Shown in pieces: positions 8,455 to 17,290 of a DNA stretch of 64,000 nt; positions within the stretch are counted from its first letter, which is position 1, and each line of letters starts with the position of its first letter. A model generated the notes under the pieces. That model saw nothing but the letters and a program-made list of their open reading frames with translations. It ran no database searches and was not told the DNA's origin. The stretch is from Oligoflexus sp. (lineage in GTDB: Bacteria > Bdellovibrionota_B > Oligoflexia > Oligoflexales > Oligoflexaceae), in NCBI RefSeq assembly GCF_035712445.1, contig NZ_DASTAT010000002.1:31530-95529 (forward strand), written 5' to 3'. A program made the translations under genes and the position numbers.

Positions 8455-9372
8455 ATGCGCCGTGTCCCGCTCTTCTTTTTGCTTCTTTTCGCCTCTATTC
8501 TGGTTGGTTTCCTGACCTGGCGGCTCCGCGCTCCCCTTCGCCAAGAAAATCCCATAGTCTTGAAAGAACCCGGCGCCGACGTGATGGAGTTCATCTTCTT
8601 TGGTGACAATGGCAGCGGGCTGCCCGCGCAGTTCAAACTCGCCGAGGCCCTGGAGCGTTACTGCCTGACTCATCCCATACGAGCTGTGTTCATGTTAGGG
8701 GACAACTTCTATCCGGTGGGCGTGCAATCGGTCGATGATCCCCAGTGGCAAACCAAATTCCACGACGCCTATGGAACGCCATGCCTGAGCCAGCTTCCTT
8801 TTTATCCCATCCTCGGCAATCACGACTATAAAGGCCATCCTGCCGCGCAAATCGCCTATACGGCCAAGCAAAAACAATGGCGCATGCCCCATCGCTTCTA
8901 CAGCGTGCAATTTGGTGATTTGGCAAAAATAATTGCGCTCGATACCAACGTCGCCGATATCTGTGGCTTCTCGGAGCACTGCGTTCTGGATTTTTTGCGT
9001 ACATCTTTGCAGGATTCCAGCATCCCCTTCCGCATCGTGATCGGTCATCATCCGATCCTGAGTTCCAGCGGAAAGTACGGCACCACAATCCTTGGACGGA
9101 TTTTGCGATCCTTCATGTGCAAAACGGGGGCCATTTACATCGCGGGACATTCCCATCATCTTGAGCATCGCCAGGACGCGGATTGTGCGCTGGAACTGTT
9201 TATCGCCGGTGGCGGCGGCGCATCGCTCTATGAAGTCAGAAAAGATGATCCCGGGACGCGTTTCGTGCAATCGAACCATGGATTCCTGAGCGTCAAGGTC
9301 AGCAAGGCCGGTAGCGCATTCACCTTCTTCGATAGTGATCTGAAGCAGCTGTACTCGTTTCCCGACCGCTAA
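8455..9372 (+). CDS. Membrane-anchored metallophosphoesterase (purple acid phosphatase-like)
   Basis: A 305-residue protein with one N-terminal hydrophobic helix (residues 4-22) serving as signal anchor, then a calcineurin-like phosphoesterase domain facing the periplasm. The metal-binding motifs appear in order: FGDNGSG, MLGDNFYP, LGNHDYKG, the two His of GHHP and the GHSHHLEH end motif. The set fits the acid phosphatase branch that acts on phosphomonoesters. The substrate cannot be told from sequence. The SD is GAGGAT, held in a hairpin. The next gene on the strand is HU, but the 97-base gap suggests a separate promoter. Confidence 0.88.
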   Translation: MRRVPLFFLLLFASILVGFLTWRLRAPLRQENPIVLKEPGADVMEFIFFGDNGSGLPAQFKLAEALERYCLTHPIRAVFMLGDNFYPVGVQSVDDPQWQTKFHDAYGTPCLSQLPFYPILGNHDYKGHPAAQIAYTAKQKQWRMPHRFYSVQFGDLAKIIALDTNVADICGFSEHCVLDFLRTSLQDSSIPFRIVIGHHPILSSSGKYGTTILGRILRSFMCKTGAIYIAGHSHHLEHRQDADCALELFIAGGGGASLYEVRKDDPGTRFVQSNHGFLSVKVSKAGSAFTFFDSDLKQLYSFPDR

Positions 9373-9469
9373 ATTTATTCAATAAGCGCAAAACACTTGC
9401 CTCGCCCGTTCAATCAGGCTACCTTCAGGGAAAATTATCACTCTCTGCTAGTTTTGGAGGAAGTTCTCA

Positions 9470-9751
9470 ATGAACCGTTCCGAGCTGATTGACGCCATGG
9501 CGAAGCAAACTGGAGCTACAAAAGCTGATACAGACCGCTTTCTGAATGCCTTCACTTCGATTGTTGAAAAAAACATTAAGAGAAAAGAAGGTGTGAAACT
9601 GGTCGGCTTCGGCACGTTCTCGATCTCGAAGCGCAAAGCCCGTCTGGGCCGCAATCCACAGTCGGGCGAAGAGATTCAGATTCCCGCCCGCACGGTTCCC
9701 GTTTTCCGTCCAGGCGCCTTGCTCAAGCAAGCCGTCAACACAGCGAAATGA
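9470..9751 (+). CDS. hup: HU-family DNA-binding protein
   Basis: A 93-residue HU/IHF-type nucleoid protein of normal length. It begins MNRSELIDAMAK, has the VGFGTFSISKRKAR strand, the arm motif GRNPQSGEEI with the DNA-intercalating Pro region (IPARTVPVFRPG), and a short C-terminal helix. It bends and compacts DNA non-specifically as a homo- or heterodimer. A strong SD (GGAGG) sits nine bases before the ATG. A hairpin follows at 9763. HU, rather than IHF, is favoured by the short C-terminus and the lack of a paired himA-type neighbour. Confidence 0.95.
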   Translation: MNRSELIDAMAKQTGATKADTDRFLNAFTSIVEKNIKRKEGVKLVGFGTFSISKRKARLGRNPQSGEEIQIPARTVPVFRPGALLKQAVNTAK

Positions 9752-9762
9752 GCCAGATCTAA

Positions 9763-9788
9763 GCGTTCCCGCCCATTCGCGGGAACGC
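9763..9788. terminator. Bidirectional hairpin between hup and the exonuclease gene
   Basis: A perfect 10-bp GC-rich stem (9763-9772 with 9779-9788) sits between two convergent genes. Neither side has a strong T tract, so its strength as a terminator is uncertain. Confidence 0.55.
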
Positions 9789-9795
9789 ATAGCCT

Positions 9796-10521
9796 TTAGC
9801 AGCCGCCGAGATTTTCTTCCTGATGGAAGTCCTGCATCCCGGTATAGACGTCTGTTTTCAAAAACTCGCGTTCCACCGGCAGCTGATCCTCCAGCACATC
9901 CTTGAACCAGACGCGTTTCTCATTATCCCAGCGATAGCGATTGTTCCGGAGCTTATCCTTCGTTTCAAAAGGCGCACGGGTGGCAAAGACTCTCACCTCG
10001 CGGTAGTAACTTCTTTGAACGAGTTCGGCGAAATAAGGCTCCATGATGCGGAAGGTCGTCGCGCAATCAAAGAGCGCGCGGTGGGCGAAGGGGTTCACGA
10101 AACCATGATCCGCGGCCAGATAATTCAGGGCGCGGGTGCGATAGCCTTTTTGCTCCCAGTCGATATGCTTAAGGCTGCAGGCCCAGTGCAGGTCAAGGCC
10201 GGAATACTCGCTTCTTTTTTGCATAAAACTACGATCGAATTCCGCATTATGCGCGACCACGATCGAAGCCCGTTCCAGAATCCGGCGCACCATGGCCCAG
10301 TCGATAGCCTGCCCCTTCAGCATCTCATCCGTCAGTCCGGTGATTTTCTGCACCTCGGGCGTCAGGGGCTGCTCGGGATCTTCGAGCCCACTGTACATGG
10401 TCGTGATTGCCGGCTTACCCGTCTCGCCCACGCCGAACTCGATCAGGCCTATTTCGATAATGCGATCGGTTTCGCAATTAATTCCCGTCGTTTCCAAATC
10501 CAAAACCACACCGTAATCCAT
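9796..10521 (-). CDS. DnaQ-like 3'-5' exonuclease (DEDDh)
   Basis: A 241-residue exonuclease of the DNA polymerase III epsilon fold. All three exonuclease motifs are seen: Exo I LDLETTG (Asp8, Glu10), Exo II HNAEFDRSF and Exo III HRALFDC, the last giving the DEDDh signature. These enzymes remove nucleotides from 3' ends using two metal ions. Beyond the core, about 60 C-terminal residues rich in Arg, Trp and Lys (RYRWDNEKRVWFKD) form an extra segment. A good SD (TAGGAG) lies six bases ahead. There is no polymerase gene nearby, so it may be a stand-alone proofreading or repair nuclease. Confidence 0.88.
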   Translation of the reverse strand: MDYGVVLDLETTGINCETDRIIEIGLIEFGVGETGKPAITTMYSGLEDPEQPLTPEVQKITGLTDEMLKGQAIDWAMVRRILERASIVVAHNAEFDRSFMQKRSEYSGLDLHWACSLKHIDWEQKGYRTRALNYLAADHGFVNPFAHRALFDCATTFRIMEPYFAELVQRSYYREVRVFATRAPFETKDKLRNNRYRWDNEKRVWFKDVLEDQLPVEREFLKTDVYTGMQDFHQEENLGGC

Positions 10522-10643
10522 CTCTAACTCCTAGGCTGTTTTTGCCTCTTTTGCTAGCACCGTCAGGTTGATGTAAAATAAAGGCATGAGGACGATCCCG
10601 GCCGCCGGCCCTTTTTGGGGATCTCATCTTATAGCGAGCACCC

Positions 10644-12674
10644 ATGACTTCAAAAGCCAAAGAGCATAAGCCCCACGGCAAAAGCAGCAAGACAGCAGCC
10701 CCGATCCAGGTCGGCAGTTTTGTTGAACTTACGGCCGCATTGAACCAGGCTCCGGAATTGGCGGGATTTCAATTTGAAGTTCCCATGGATGGAGTGGTCA
10801 GCCTGCAAAAGGATGACATTACTCTGATCTTTTTTGAAGATCGTGCCTGGCAGGACGCTGCGTCTGTCAGTGTCTTTCTATCAAAAGCCAACGATTCAGG
10901 CCTCTGCTTTATTTGCACCGGAACCGATGAGGACCTCGAAAATCTGCCCGCGGCCCTTGAGAGCGCCAATTTTCGCTCGCTGGCCCTACCCTGCCGGATT
11001 CGCCAGCTCGTTATAGATGTGCAGAACTTCCATCGTCTGCAGTCCATGGTGCTCCGCTCGGAGCGGACCAATAAGAACGTCAAGGAAACCAACGAGCACG
11101 TCAAATATGTTCTGCGCGTGTCCCGTGAACTGAACGGGGTCCGTGACAGCAAAAAGCTGCTCTCGCTCATTTTGCAGAAAGCCCGGGAAATCACCAATGC
11201 CGATGCCGGGTCCATTTATACCGTGGACTGGAATGATCAGCGTGAATCCGACAGCAAGATCATCTTCAAGGTCACGCAGAACGAGTCCGTCTTCCAGGAG
11301 CTTGAGGAATTCGTCATTCCCGTGAGCGAGCATTCCATGGTCGGCAGCGCCGTGATCTATCAGAAGGCCATCAATATCCCCGACCTTTATCATCTGGATG
11401 AGGATCCGAACAAAAATCCTTATCACGCCAAGCATGATAAGACCTTCGATCTGCGCACGGGCTATCAGTGCCGTTCGATGCTGACCATTCCCATGTATGA
11501 TATCAGCTACCGCGTGATCGGCGTCATCCAGCTGATCAACCGAAAGCGCCCGAATACGAAGAATCTGAAGGGCATCAAGGATTTCACGGAATACGTGCTG
11601 CCCTTTGATGACACCGATGTCGAATACGCGGAAATCGTCGCCCAGCAGGCCGGTATCGCCCTTGAAAACGCGATGCTGACTCTGGAAAAAGAGCAGCTCT
11701 TCGAAGGCTTCGTGCACGCCGCCGTCACCGCGATCGAACAGCGGGATCCGACCACCAGCGGTCACTCGCATCGGGTCGCGAAGCTCACGGTGGGGCTGGC
11801 CGAGATCATCAATAAGATCGACAATGGCCGCTTCAAGGACATTCGCTTCGATAAAAAGCAGCTGAAAGAGATCGAATACGCCTCGCTCCTGCATGACTTC
11901 GGCAAGCTGGGCGTGCGCGAACAGGTTCTAATCAAAGCCAAGAAGCTCTACCCTTGGGAACTCGATCTGCTCCTGGAACGCTTCGAGCACATCCGCTCCC
12001 GCTTCGAGATCGAGTATCTGCGGGAATACATCGGGTTTCTGAGTGGCAAGACCACCATCGCGCCCGGTTTTGGTCCCGAGACCTTCCGTGCGCATTATGA
12101 AAATCGCATCAATGAGCTGGAGGACTTCCTGCAGTTCATTCTGAAGTCCAACGAACCGACCGTTTTGGAACAGGGTGGCTTCGAACGGCTGAAGGATATT
12201 GCCAATATGTCCTTCAAAGACGGCCGTCAGCGCACGCGCCCCTTCCTGAACTATCGGGAGCTTGAAGCCCTTTCCGTGTCCCGTGGATCGTTGACCCGCG
12301 AGGAATTTGCGGAAATCCAAAGCCATGTGGTCCACACCTACGAATTTTTAAGAAAAATCCCCTGGGGCCGTTCCTTCCCGAACGTCCCGCAGATCGCCGC
12401 CAAGCACCATGAAAAACTCGACGGCACGGGTTATCCCGGTGGTTCGCATGACGAGGAAATCCCGGTGCAGACGCGGATGATGACCATCGCCGATATCTTC
12501 GATGCTCTGACGGCTTCCGATCGACCCTATAAAAAAGCGGTTCCGGTGCCTCGCGCTATCGAGATCATCGAGATGGAAGTGAAGGCCGGCAAAGTCGATT
12601 CGGACCTTTTCAAAGTCTTCGTCGAATCCCAGGTTTATCAGGCTGTTATTGATAAAAATCAGCAGGCATCTTAA
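10644..12674 (+). CDS. GAF and HD-GYP domain protein, probable c-di-GMP phosphodiesterase
   Basis: A 676-residue soluble signalling protein. Residues 25-135 form a poorly conserved N-terminal region, about 165-345 a GAF sensor domain, and about 360-665 an HD-GYP domain. Motifs seen are HSHR, LLHDFGKLGV (His417), HHEKLDGTGYPGG (His588) and DIFDALTASDRPYK. HD-GYP enzymes hydrolyse c-di-GMP to GMP or pGpG at a bi- or trinuclear iron site. The HD and GYP motifs are about 170 residues apart instead of roughly 60 as in the second HD-GYP protein here, so a helical insert of about 110 residues splits the domain. The ligand of the GAF domain is unknown. Confidence 0.9.
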   Translation: MTSKAKEHKPHGKSSKTAAPIQVGSFVELTAALNQAPELAGFQFEVPMDGVVSLQKDDITLIFFEDRAWQDAASVSVFLSKANDSGLCFICTGTDEDLENLPAALESANFRSLALPCRIRQLVIDVQNFHRLQSMVLRSERTNKNVKETNEHVKYVLRVSRELNGVRDSKKLLSLILQKAREITNADAGSIYTVDWNDQRESDSKIIFKVTQNESVFQELEEFVIPVSEHSMVGSAVIYQKAINIPDLYHLDEDPNKNPYHAKHDKTFDLRTGYQCRSMLTIPMYDISYRVIGVIQLINRKRPNTKNLKGIKDFTEYVLPFDDTDVEYAEIVAQQAGIALENAMLTLEKEQLFEGFVHAAVTAIEQRDPTTSGHSHRVAKLTVGLAEIINKIDNGRFKDIRFDKKQLKEIEYASLLHDFGKLGVREQVLIKAKKLYPWELDLLLERFEHIRSRFEIEYLREYIGFLSGKTTIAPGFGPETFRAHYENRINELEDFLQFILKSNEPTVLEQGGFERLKDIANMSFKDGRQRTRPFLNYRELEALSVSRGSLTREEFAEIQSHVVHTYEFLRKIPWGRSFPNVPQIAAKHHEKLDGTGYPGGSHDEEIPVQTRMMTIADIFDALTASDRPYKKAVPVPRAIEIIEMEVKAGKVDSDLFKVFVESQVYQAVIDKNQQAS

Positions 12675-12715
12675 GACTGAAGGAACTCCCCCATGTTCCG
12701 AGACAAAGGCCGCTG

Positions 12716-13336
12716 ATGCAACCCATACTGACTCCTGAACTCCTGCTTGCCGCCTATCGACACGGTTATTTTCCAATGCCGCATCCGGAAACCGAGGAGA
12801 TCATCTGGTTCAATCCGGATCCGCGGGCCGTTATTCCCCTGGATGGCTTTCATTGCTCGCGCTCCCTCAGACGGTCTATTCGTCGCGGCAATTTCACAGT
12901 GACCATCGACAAGGATTTTTCTGGCGTGATGGCCGGCTGTGCTGAGCGTCCGGAAACCTGGATCAACGAGGAAATCACCGAGGCCTATGAAAGGCTTCAT
13001 CGGCACGGCGACGCGCACTCGCTTGAAATATGGCAGAATGACGAACTCGTTGCTGGAACCTATGGCGTGGCTATTGGCGGAGCCTTTTTCGCTGAGTCCA
13101 AATTCCATCGTGTGACCGATGCGTCCAAGGCCGCCCTCTATTTTCTGGTCGAACATCTGCGCGCCAAGGGCTTTAGCCTCCTTGAGGTGCAGTTCATCAC
13201 GCCTCATTTACGCACATTAGGCGCCATTCAGATACCGGCTCGCGACTACGAACAGCGTTTGCAGCGTGCCGTGCGTCAGTCAGTCAGCTTCGAACCCCTC
13301 GTGCTGCCTGACCTTAAGCCCGACCATGACCCTTAA
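12716..13336 (+). CDS. aat: Leucyl/phenylalanyl-tRNA-protein transferase
   Basis: A 206-residue Aat, slightly shorter than the E. coli enzyme. It transfers Leu or Phe from tRNA to N-terminal Arg or Lys of proteins, marking them for ClpS/ClpAP in the N-degron pathway. Conserved stretches include the N-terminal [18 protein letters not shown], the TWINEEI segment, [11 protein letters not shown] and the HLRTLGA motif. It begins 41 bases after the HD-GYP gene, with AAAGG upstream. Neither clpS nor clpA is in the window. Confidence 0.95.
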   Translation: MQPILTPELLLAAYRHGYFPMPHPETEEIIWFNPDPRAVIPLDGFHCSRSLRRSIRRGNFTVTIDKDFSGVMAGCAERPETWINEEITEAYERLHRHGDAHSLEIWQNDELVAGTYGVAIGGAFFAESKFHRVTDASKAALYFLVEHLRAKGFSLLEVQFITPHLRTLGAIQIPARDYEQRLQRAVRQSVSFEPLVLPDLKPDHDP

Positions 13337-13467
13337 AAGGGCGAAAAACATGCTATGGGGTAAATATTTCCTGGAAATCGCCAGTAATATTGTTTAGGAT
13401 TGGGCTCCAAATTTCCCTCTGCCTACAGGGTCGAGGAATGTTGAATGCTATATATCTTGGGGAGTTT

Positions 13468-13668
13468 ATGCCAGGAGTAAGACTTAAAGAGGGTGACAGC
13501 GTCGAAAGAGCTTTGAAAGCTTTGAAAAAGCAAGTCGAAAAAGCCGGAACTATTTCGGAGCTCAAAAAACGCCAGCACTATGAAAAACCCTCCATCAAGC
13601 GCAAGAAGAAGCAGGCTGCTGCTCGCAAGCGTCTGATGAAGCAGTTGAGAAAACTGGGTCTGGCCTGA
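13468..13668 (+). CDS. rpsU: 30S ribosomal protein S21
   Basis: A 66-residue S21. The frame is open from 13390, but the ATG at 13468 follows a strong SD (GGGGAG) and gives the standard [11 protein letters not shown] start. The family core [17 protein letters not shown] and the Lys/Arg-rich C-terminus are intact. S21 helps the 30S subunit base-pair with mRNA leaders. It lies outside the common rpsU-dnaG-rpoD arrangement, with a YigZ gene 27 bases downstream. Confidence 0.96.
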   Translation: MPGVRLKEGDSVERALKALKKQVEKAGTISELKKRQHYEKPSIKRKKKQAAARKRLMKQLRKLGLA

Positions 13669-13695
13669 TTTCCCCTGCAACGATAAGTTGAAGGT

Positions 13696-14277
13696 GTGCC
13701 TCAGCGCGTCCTACTCAGACCTCATCGCATTGAACTCATAGAAAAGCACTCGCGATTCATTGGGATTGGCTTTCCGTGCCAATCCCTCGATGCGTTTAAG
13801 CGTCACAAGGCGGATCTGGAAAAGGAATTTCCAGATGCGTCTCACATCACCTTTGCCTATAAATTCTTCGAACAGGGTCAGCTGCAGCAGAGATTCTCCG
13901 ATGCCGGGGAACCATCCGGGACGGCCGGCAAACCCATACTGATGCATATCGAAGGTCAGGGCCTGATGGATGTCGTGGTCTTCGTCGTTCGCTATTTCGG
14001 GGGCGTGAAGCTCGGCGCCGGCGGCCTGGTGCGGGCCTATGGAAATACTGCGAAGCAGCTGATTCTGGAAGCCGAGACGGCGGAGCATATTCCGCTGATC
14101 ACGCTTGCAATCAACCTGCCCTATTCCGAACAGAATCGTCTCGATTATCTGGCTCGCAAGCATAAAGCTGCGATTCTGCATCGTGAATTCGCCGAGGATC
14201 TTAAAGTCGAGCTGGAGATGCCGGAAGCGGAGAAAATCGGCTTTTTGGAAGGCCTCACGCCCTATCTAAAAAAATAG
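13696..14277 (+). CDS. YigZ/IMPACT family protein
   Basis: A 193-residue UPF0029/IMPACT protein of normal length, starting at GTG 13696. The IMPACT domain motifs are clear: SRFIGIGFPC near the N-terminus, RFSDAGEPSGTAGKPIL, the VVRYFGGVKLGAGGLVRAYG stretch and a small C-terminal domain. The eukaryotic homologue regulates GCN2; the bacterial role is not settled, though nucleic acid or ribosome binding has been proposed. It sits directly behind rpsU and is likely co-transcribed with it. Confidence 0.9.
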   Translation: MPQRVLLRPHRIELIEKHSRFIGIGFPCQSLDAFKRHKADLEKEFPDASHITFAYKFFEQGQLQQRFSDAGEPSGTAGKPILMHIEGQGLMDVVVFVVRYFGGVKLGAGGLVRAYGNTAKQLILEAETAEHIPLITLAINLPYSEQNRLDYLARKHKAAILHREFAEDLKVELEMPEAEKIGFLEGLTPYLKK

Positions 14278-14301
14278 CCAGGCCGCTGGGAGCGACCTGG
14301 C
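14268..14301 (-). terminator. Rho-independent terminator of the MCP-like gene
   Basis: On the minus strand a 9-bp stem with one mismatch (14277-14286 with 14292-14301, loop TGGGA) is followed by a seven-T run at 14274-14268. It overlaps the stop codon of the convergent yigZ gene and may also slow that transcript. Confidence 0.75.
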
Positions 14302-14313
14302 CCGCATGGGCGA

Positions 14314-16170
14314 TCAGTTCATAACCCGCCATGTCGCAGGTGTTCGTTGCTGCTGCTGCACAGCCAGTGTCCGCTGCGGAGCGGGATAGCCTTGCGGCTG
14401 CGGCGGTTGGGGCCGCATCACAGGGCTCGACTGTGAAGGTTCGGCGTTATCTTTCATACTGGCAATCAGCTGCTTGAAATCCTCGATCTTGGCGACCAGC
14501 ACTTCATCCGTGCGCGGACCGTTGTCGCGAACGTCGTCGGCGGTCTGCACGCGCTCCAGACAAGCGGCCAGCGTGGAGATCGTCTGCTTGGTCTCCGTGG
14601 TGAAGCGAATCGTATCGCTCAGCATCGGGGCGCTGCTCGCCAGAATCTTCTGGCAGTGATTGAGTTCATGGTACTGCTTGGCAAGCAGCGTCGAGATCTT
14701 CTCGGAATGCACCGTGATCTGGCTCGTCTCTTCCATGATCTTGATGCCGAATCCGTTCTGACCCTGAAGATTGCGATCCATCTGGCCCAGAAGATCCGCG
14801 GACGTCATGCCCATCACCCGGGTTTCCTGCAGCTTTTTCATGTGAATATTCACTTCCTGCTGCAAAAGCACCAGTTCCGAAGCGCTGTGCTTCACGGCCG
14901 CCACGCTGCTGCGATAGTATTCACCGCACTGATTCACCGAGACAAAGGCCTGATCCGCCTTGGCTCCCGCCTGGGACAAATAAGTCGCCGTCTTGCTCAC
15001 TTCATCCCGCACATCGTGGATCGCATCCTTGATGTGCCGCGCGTAGGTATGGAACTTGGCCGCGAGGCCCCGTAGTTCCGTGCCCAGTGGGAAGAGGTCG
15101 GTGACGCCCTGGCTGTTGGTCTGTCCGCGAACGAGTTCCAAGGACGCGGCCAGGGACTGCGCGTTGATTTTTTCCGCCACCTCATCGATCTGCTCGGTCA
15201 TGTGCACCAGGGAATCCCACTTCTGATTCAAGGAGCCCACGAACTTGCTGGCGCCGGTGATGTTATCACGCGATTCGCCGATGATGGAGATGATGGTGTC
15301 GTGAATCTTGTTGCCGCCATGAGCGCTGTTCTGGATTTTTTCCAGATGCTCCTGGGCGCGCGTGATCTTGTCATTCAGAATGTTCTCACCATGCAGCGAC
15401 TCACCGAGGAGGCGCAGCGTGGAGGCATGCACGCTGTTGATGTTCTTCGAGAGATCGACGACGATGTCCAGGTTCTGACGCATCTGGCTCAGAATATCTA
15501 TGAGCTTGTTCTTCTTCCAATCCACCCTGTTGGTCGCCGAGTAGTTGGCGCTTTCGCGGCACTGCTCCATGAGTCTTTGCAGACGGGTCGCGGCTTTTTG
15601 AATTTCGTCATGACCGGCGATCAGACTCTCGTAGGTCGCGCGGTTGCGATTCTCCAGCAGTCGGACGTTTTCATGAACGGTTTTCACCAGCATGCCATCG
15701 CCCACGACCGTCACAGGCTGGTTTTTCAGGCAGTTTTCCAGCTCATCAAGACCCTTTTTCAGATTCTTGTACATGCCGGTGGTAGCGACCAGCGACTCAG
15801 ACACCTCGGGTTCCGGGCGATACGGGATTTCCGGTTCGCGTGGAAGCACCGCTTTCTTCTCGTCCTGCTTCGTCTCCTTTTCTTCCGGACGACGGAGCAT
15901 AACCAAAGGACTCAGGCAACCGATCGACAGAAGGAGGCTCCCCATCGCGCCCCACTGATACCCGGCAATGCCTTGGCTGCACTGCACTTCCTGAAGGCGG
16001 CTCACACTTTCAGTGGACACCTGTCCTTCGCGAATGCGGCGCGACATGCCTTCATCAGCAAGTGTGGTGCTGCGCAGGCCCGTGGCCTGAAACAGGAGGT
16101 AGATCGACGTTACCTGGAAGAACAAAGACGCAAAAAGGCCAGGGGTCTTGAGCTTGTGTAATCCGTCCAT
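14314..16170 (-). CDS. MCP-like coiled-coil membrane protein with a degenerate signalling tip
   Basis: A 618-residue protein with two N-terminal membrane helices (about residues 8-30 and 73-92) around a short periplasmic loop of some 40 residues, too small for a ligand domain. The long cytoplasmic part is helical coiled coil. Near residues 330-375 it resembles the methyl-accepting chemotaxis hairpin: INAQSLAASLELVRG, followed by LGTELRGLAAKF, mirrors the usual IAxQTNLLALNAxIEAAR...EVRxLA. Several tip residues that contact CheA and CheW have changed. The C-terminus is Pro/Gln-rich. There are no che genes nearby, so a structural or non-chemotactic signalling role is possible. Confidence 0.7.
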   Translation of the reverse strand: MDGLHKLKTPGLFASLFFQVTSIYLLFQATGLRSTTLADEGMSRRIREGQVSTESVSRLQEVQCSQGIAGYQWGAMGSLLLSIGCLSPLVMLRRPEEKETKQDEKKAVLPREPEIPYRPEPEVSESLVATTGMYKNLKKGLDELENCLKNQPVTVVGDGMLVKTVHENVRLLENRNRATYESLIAGHDEIQKAATRLQRLMEQCRESANYSATNRVDWKKNKLIDILSQMRQNLDIVVDLSKNINSVHASTLRLLGESLHGENILNDKITRAQEHLEKIQNSAHGGNKIHDTIISIIGESRDNITGASKFVGSLNQKWDSLVHMTEQIDEVAEKINAQSLAASLELVRGQTNSQGVTDLFPLGTELRGLAAKFHTYARHIKDAIHDVRDEVSKTATYLSQAGAKADQAFVSVNQCGEYYRSSVAAVKHSASELVLLQQEVNIHMKKLQETRVMGMTSADLLGQMDRNLQGQNGFGIKIMEETSQITVHSEKISTLLAKQYHELNHCQKILASSAPMLSDTIRFTTETKQTISTLAACLERVQTADDVRDNGPRTDEVLVAKIEDFKQLIASMKDNAEPSQSSPVMRPQPPQPQGYPAPQRTLAVQQQQRTPATWRVMN

Positions 16171-16283
16171 GGAATTCCCAACTCAAAGAGTGTGTGAATG
16201 AAGATCGGGAGCGAAGTGCCTTTCGTTCCCGATCGGATGTTAGTAATAATTTGCAGGGCTTATGTCAACTGCTGAACATGAGG

Positions 16284-17273
16284 TCAGCCTTTATCCGGAT
16301 TTTCTCCTGCCACTCTGGAAAGTGCGGGCTGTTCCACCAGCTCGCGATGCACTTTCGTGGCAGCGAGGAATTCCGAATAGAAATTCCTGCTCGCGAATCC
16401 AAAGCTGGGAGAGTCATACAGCAGTATGATCTCCGACAAATCCTTTGTTTTCAATTTGGCCATTGCACGTTTCATACCGCCCGGTCCGTGGTTATAAGCC
16501 GTCACGGCCAAAGGCCACGCCTCCAGAGCATTATAGTTGCTGCGCAGGACCCCGGCTGCAGCCCGGGTTGCAATGAGGGGAGAGTTCCGTTCATCACGCG
16601 TACGCGTTACCTTGATGTAATCCCGGGCAGTTCCTGGCATGAGTTGCCAGAATCCGGACGCTCCGACTTTGGACCGTGCCTTTAAATTGAACATGGATTC
16701 CACGAACACGATGCGCGTTAAATCCGTTGGCAATCGTGCCTGACGGAAGATCTTCTCCATAAGTGGGAGATAAAGTTCCGCACGCTGAGATGCCGCGTAG
16801 AATGTATCGGCGAGTCCGCCCTGCACCCGCAGCACAGCTTTGCCGGTCAGAAGACTTCTGTGCGCGTTTTTCTTAACATAAGCGTTCCAGATTTCCTGCT
16901 CACGCTTGCCTTTCAAACGCGCGCTGGGTCCTTCGCTTACGAAGCGTCGCAACGCCTGTCTGTAGGATTCGATCTCATCATCAGGTGAAATAATAGGCAG
17001 ATCCATATTCCGCGCCTTGGCATTGATATCATACGGGACCTTGATGGAACCGATGATCACAGCAAGATTATCGCGATCATGGAGGACGAATTCGTTGCTT
17101 TTGAATTCGGTGAAAATGCGTTCCCAGAAATCAACCTGGCGTTGAATTACGGGAGAGCTTGGGAACAGCTCTTTCGGACGGGCTTCAGCCCAGGCGATCG
17201 GGGTTGAAAGGAAACTGCCGAAGACGAGGAGATGGCGGAGCGAAGACGAAAGACCACGCAGTTTCGTAGCCAT
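16284..17273 (-). CDS. Membrane-bound lytic transglycosylase, MltD-like SLT domain
   Basis: A protein of about 329 residues with a signal peptide. The ATG at 17273 is preferred over 17294 because AAGGGAGG lies eight bases before it. The SLT domain has the catalytic Glu in VFVESMFN, the GASGFWQLMPGTARDY motif typical of the MltD branch, and the AVTAYNHGPGG motif. There are no LysM repeats at the C-terminus, unlike classic MltD. It cleaves peptidoglycan glycan strands in the periplasm. It starts 17 bases after the upstream small membrane protein and is probably co-transcribed with it. Confidence 0.88.
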   Translation of the reverse strand: MATKLRGLSSSLRHLLVFGSFLSTPIAWAEARPKELFPSSPVIQRQVDFWERIFTEFKSNEFVLHDRDNLAVIIGSIKVPYDINAKARNMDLPIISPDDEIESYRQALRRFVSEGPSARLKGKREQEIWNAYVKKNAHRSLLTGKAVLRVQGGLADTFYAASQRAELYLPLMEKIFRQARLPTDLTRIVFVESMFNLKARSKVGASGFWQLMPGTARDYIKVTRTRDERNSPLIATRAAAGVLRSNYNALEAWPLAVTAYNHGPGGMKRAMAKLKTKDLSEIILLYDSPSFGFASRNFYSEFLAATKVHRELVEQPALSRVAGENPDKG

Positions 17274-17290
17274 GGCATAGGACCTCCCTT

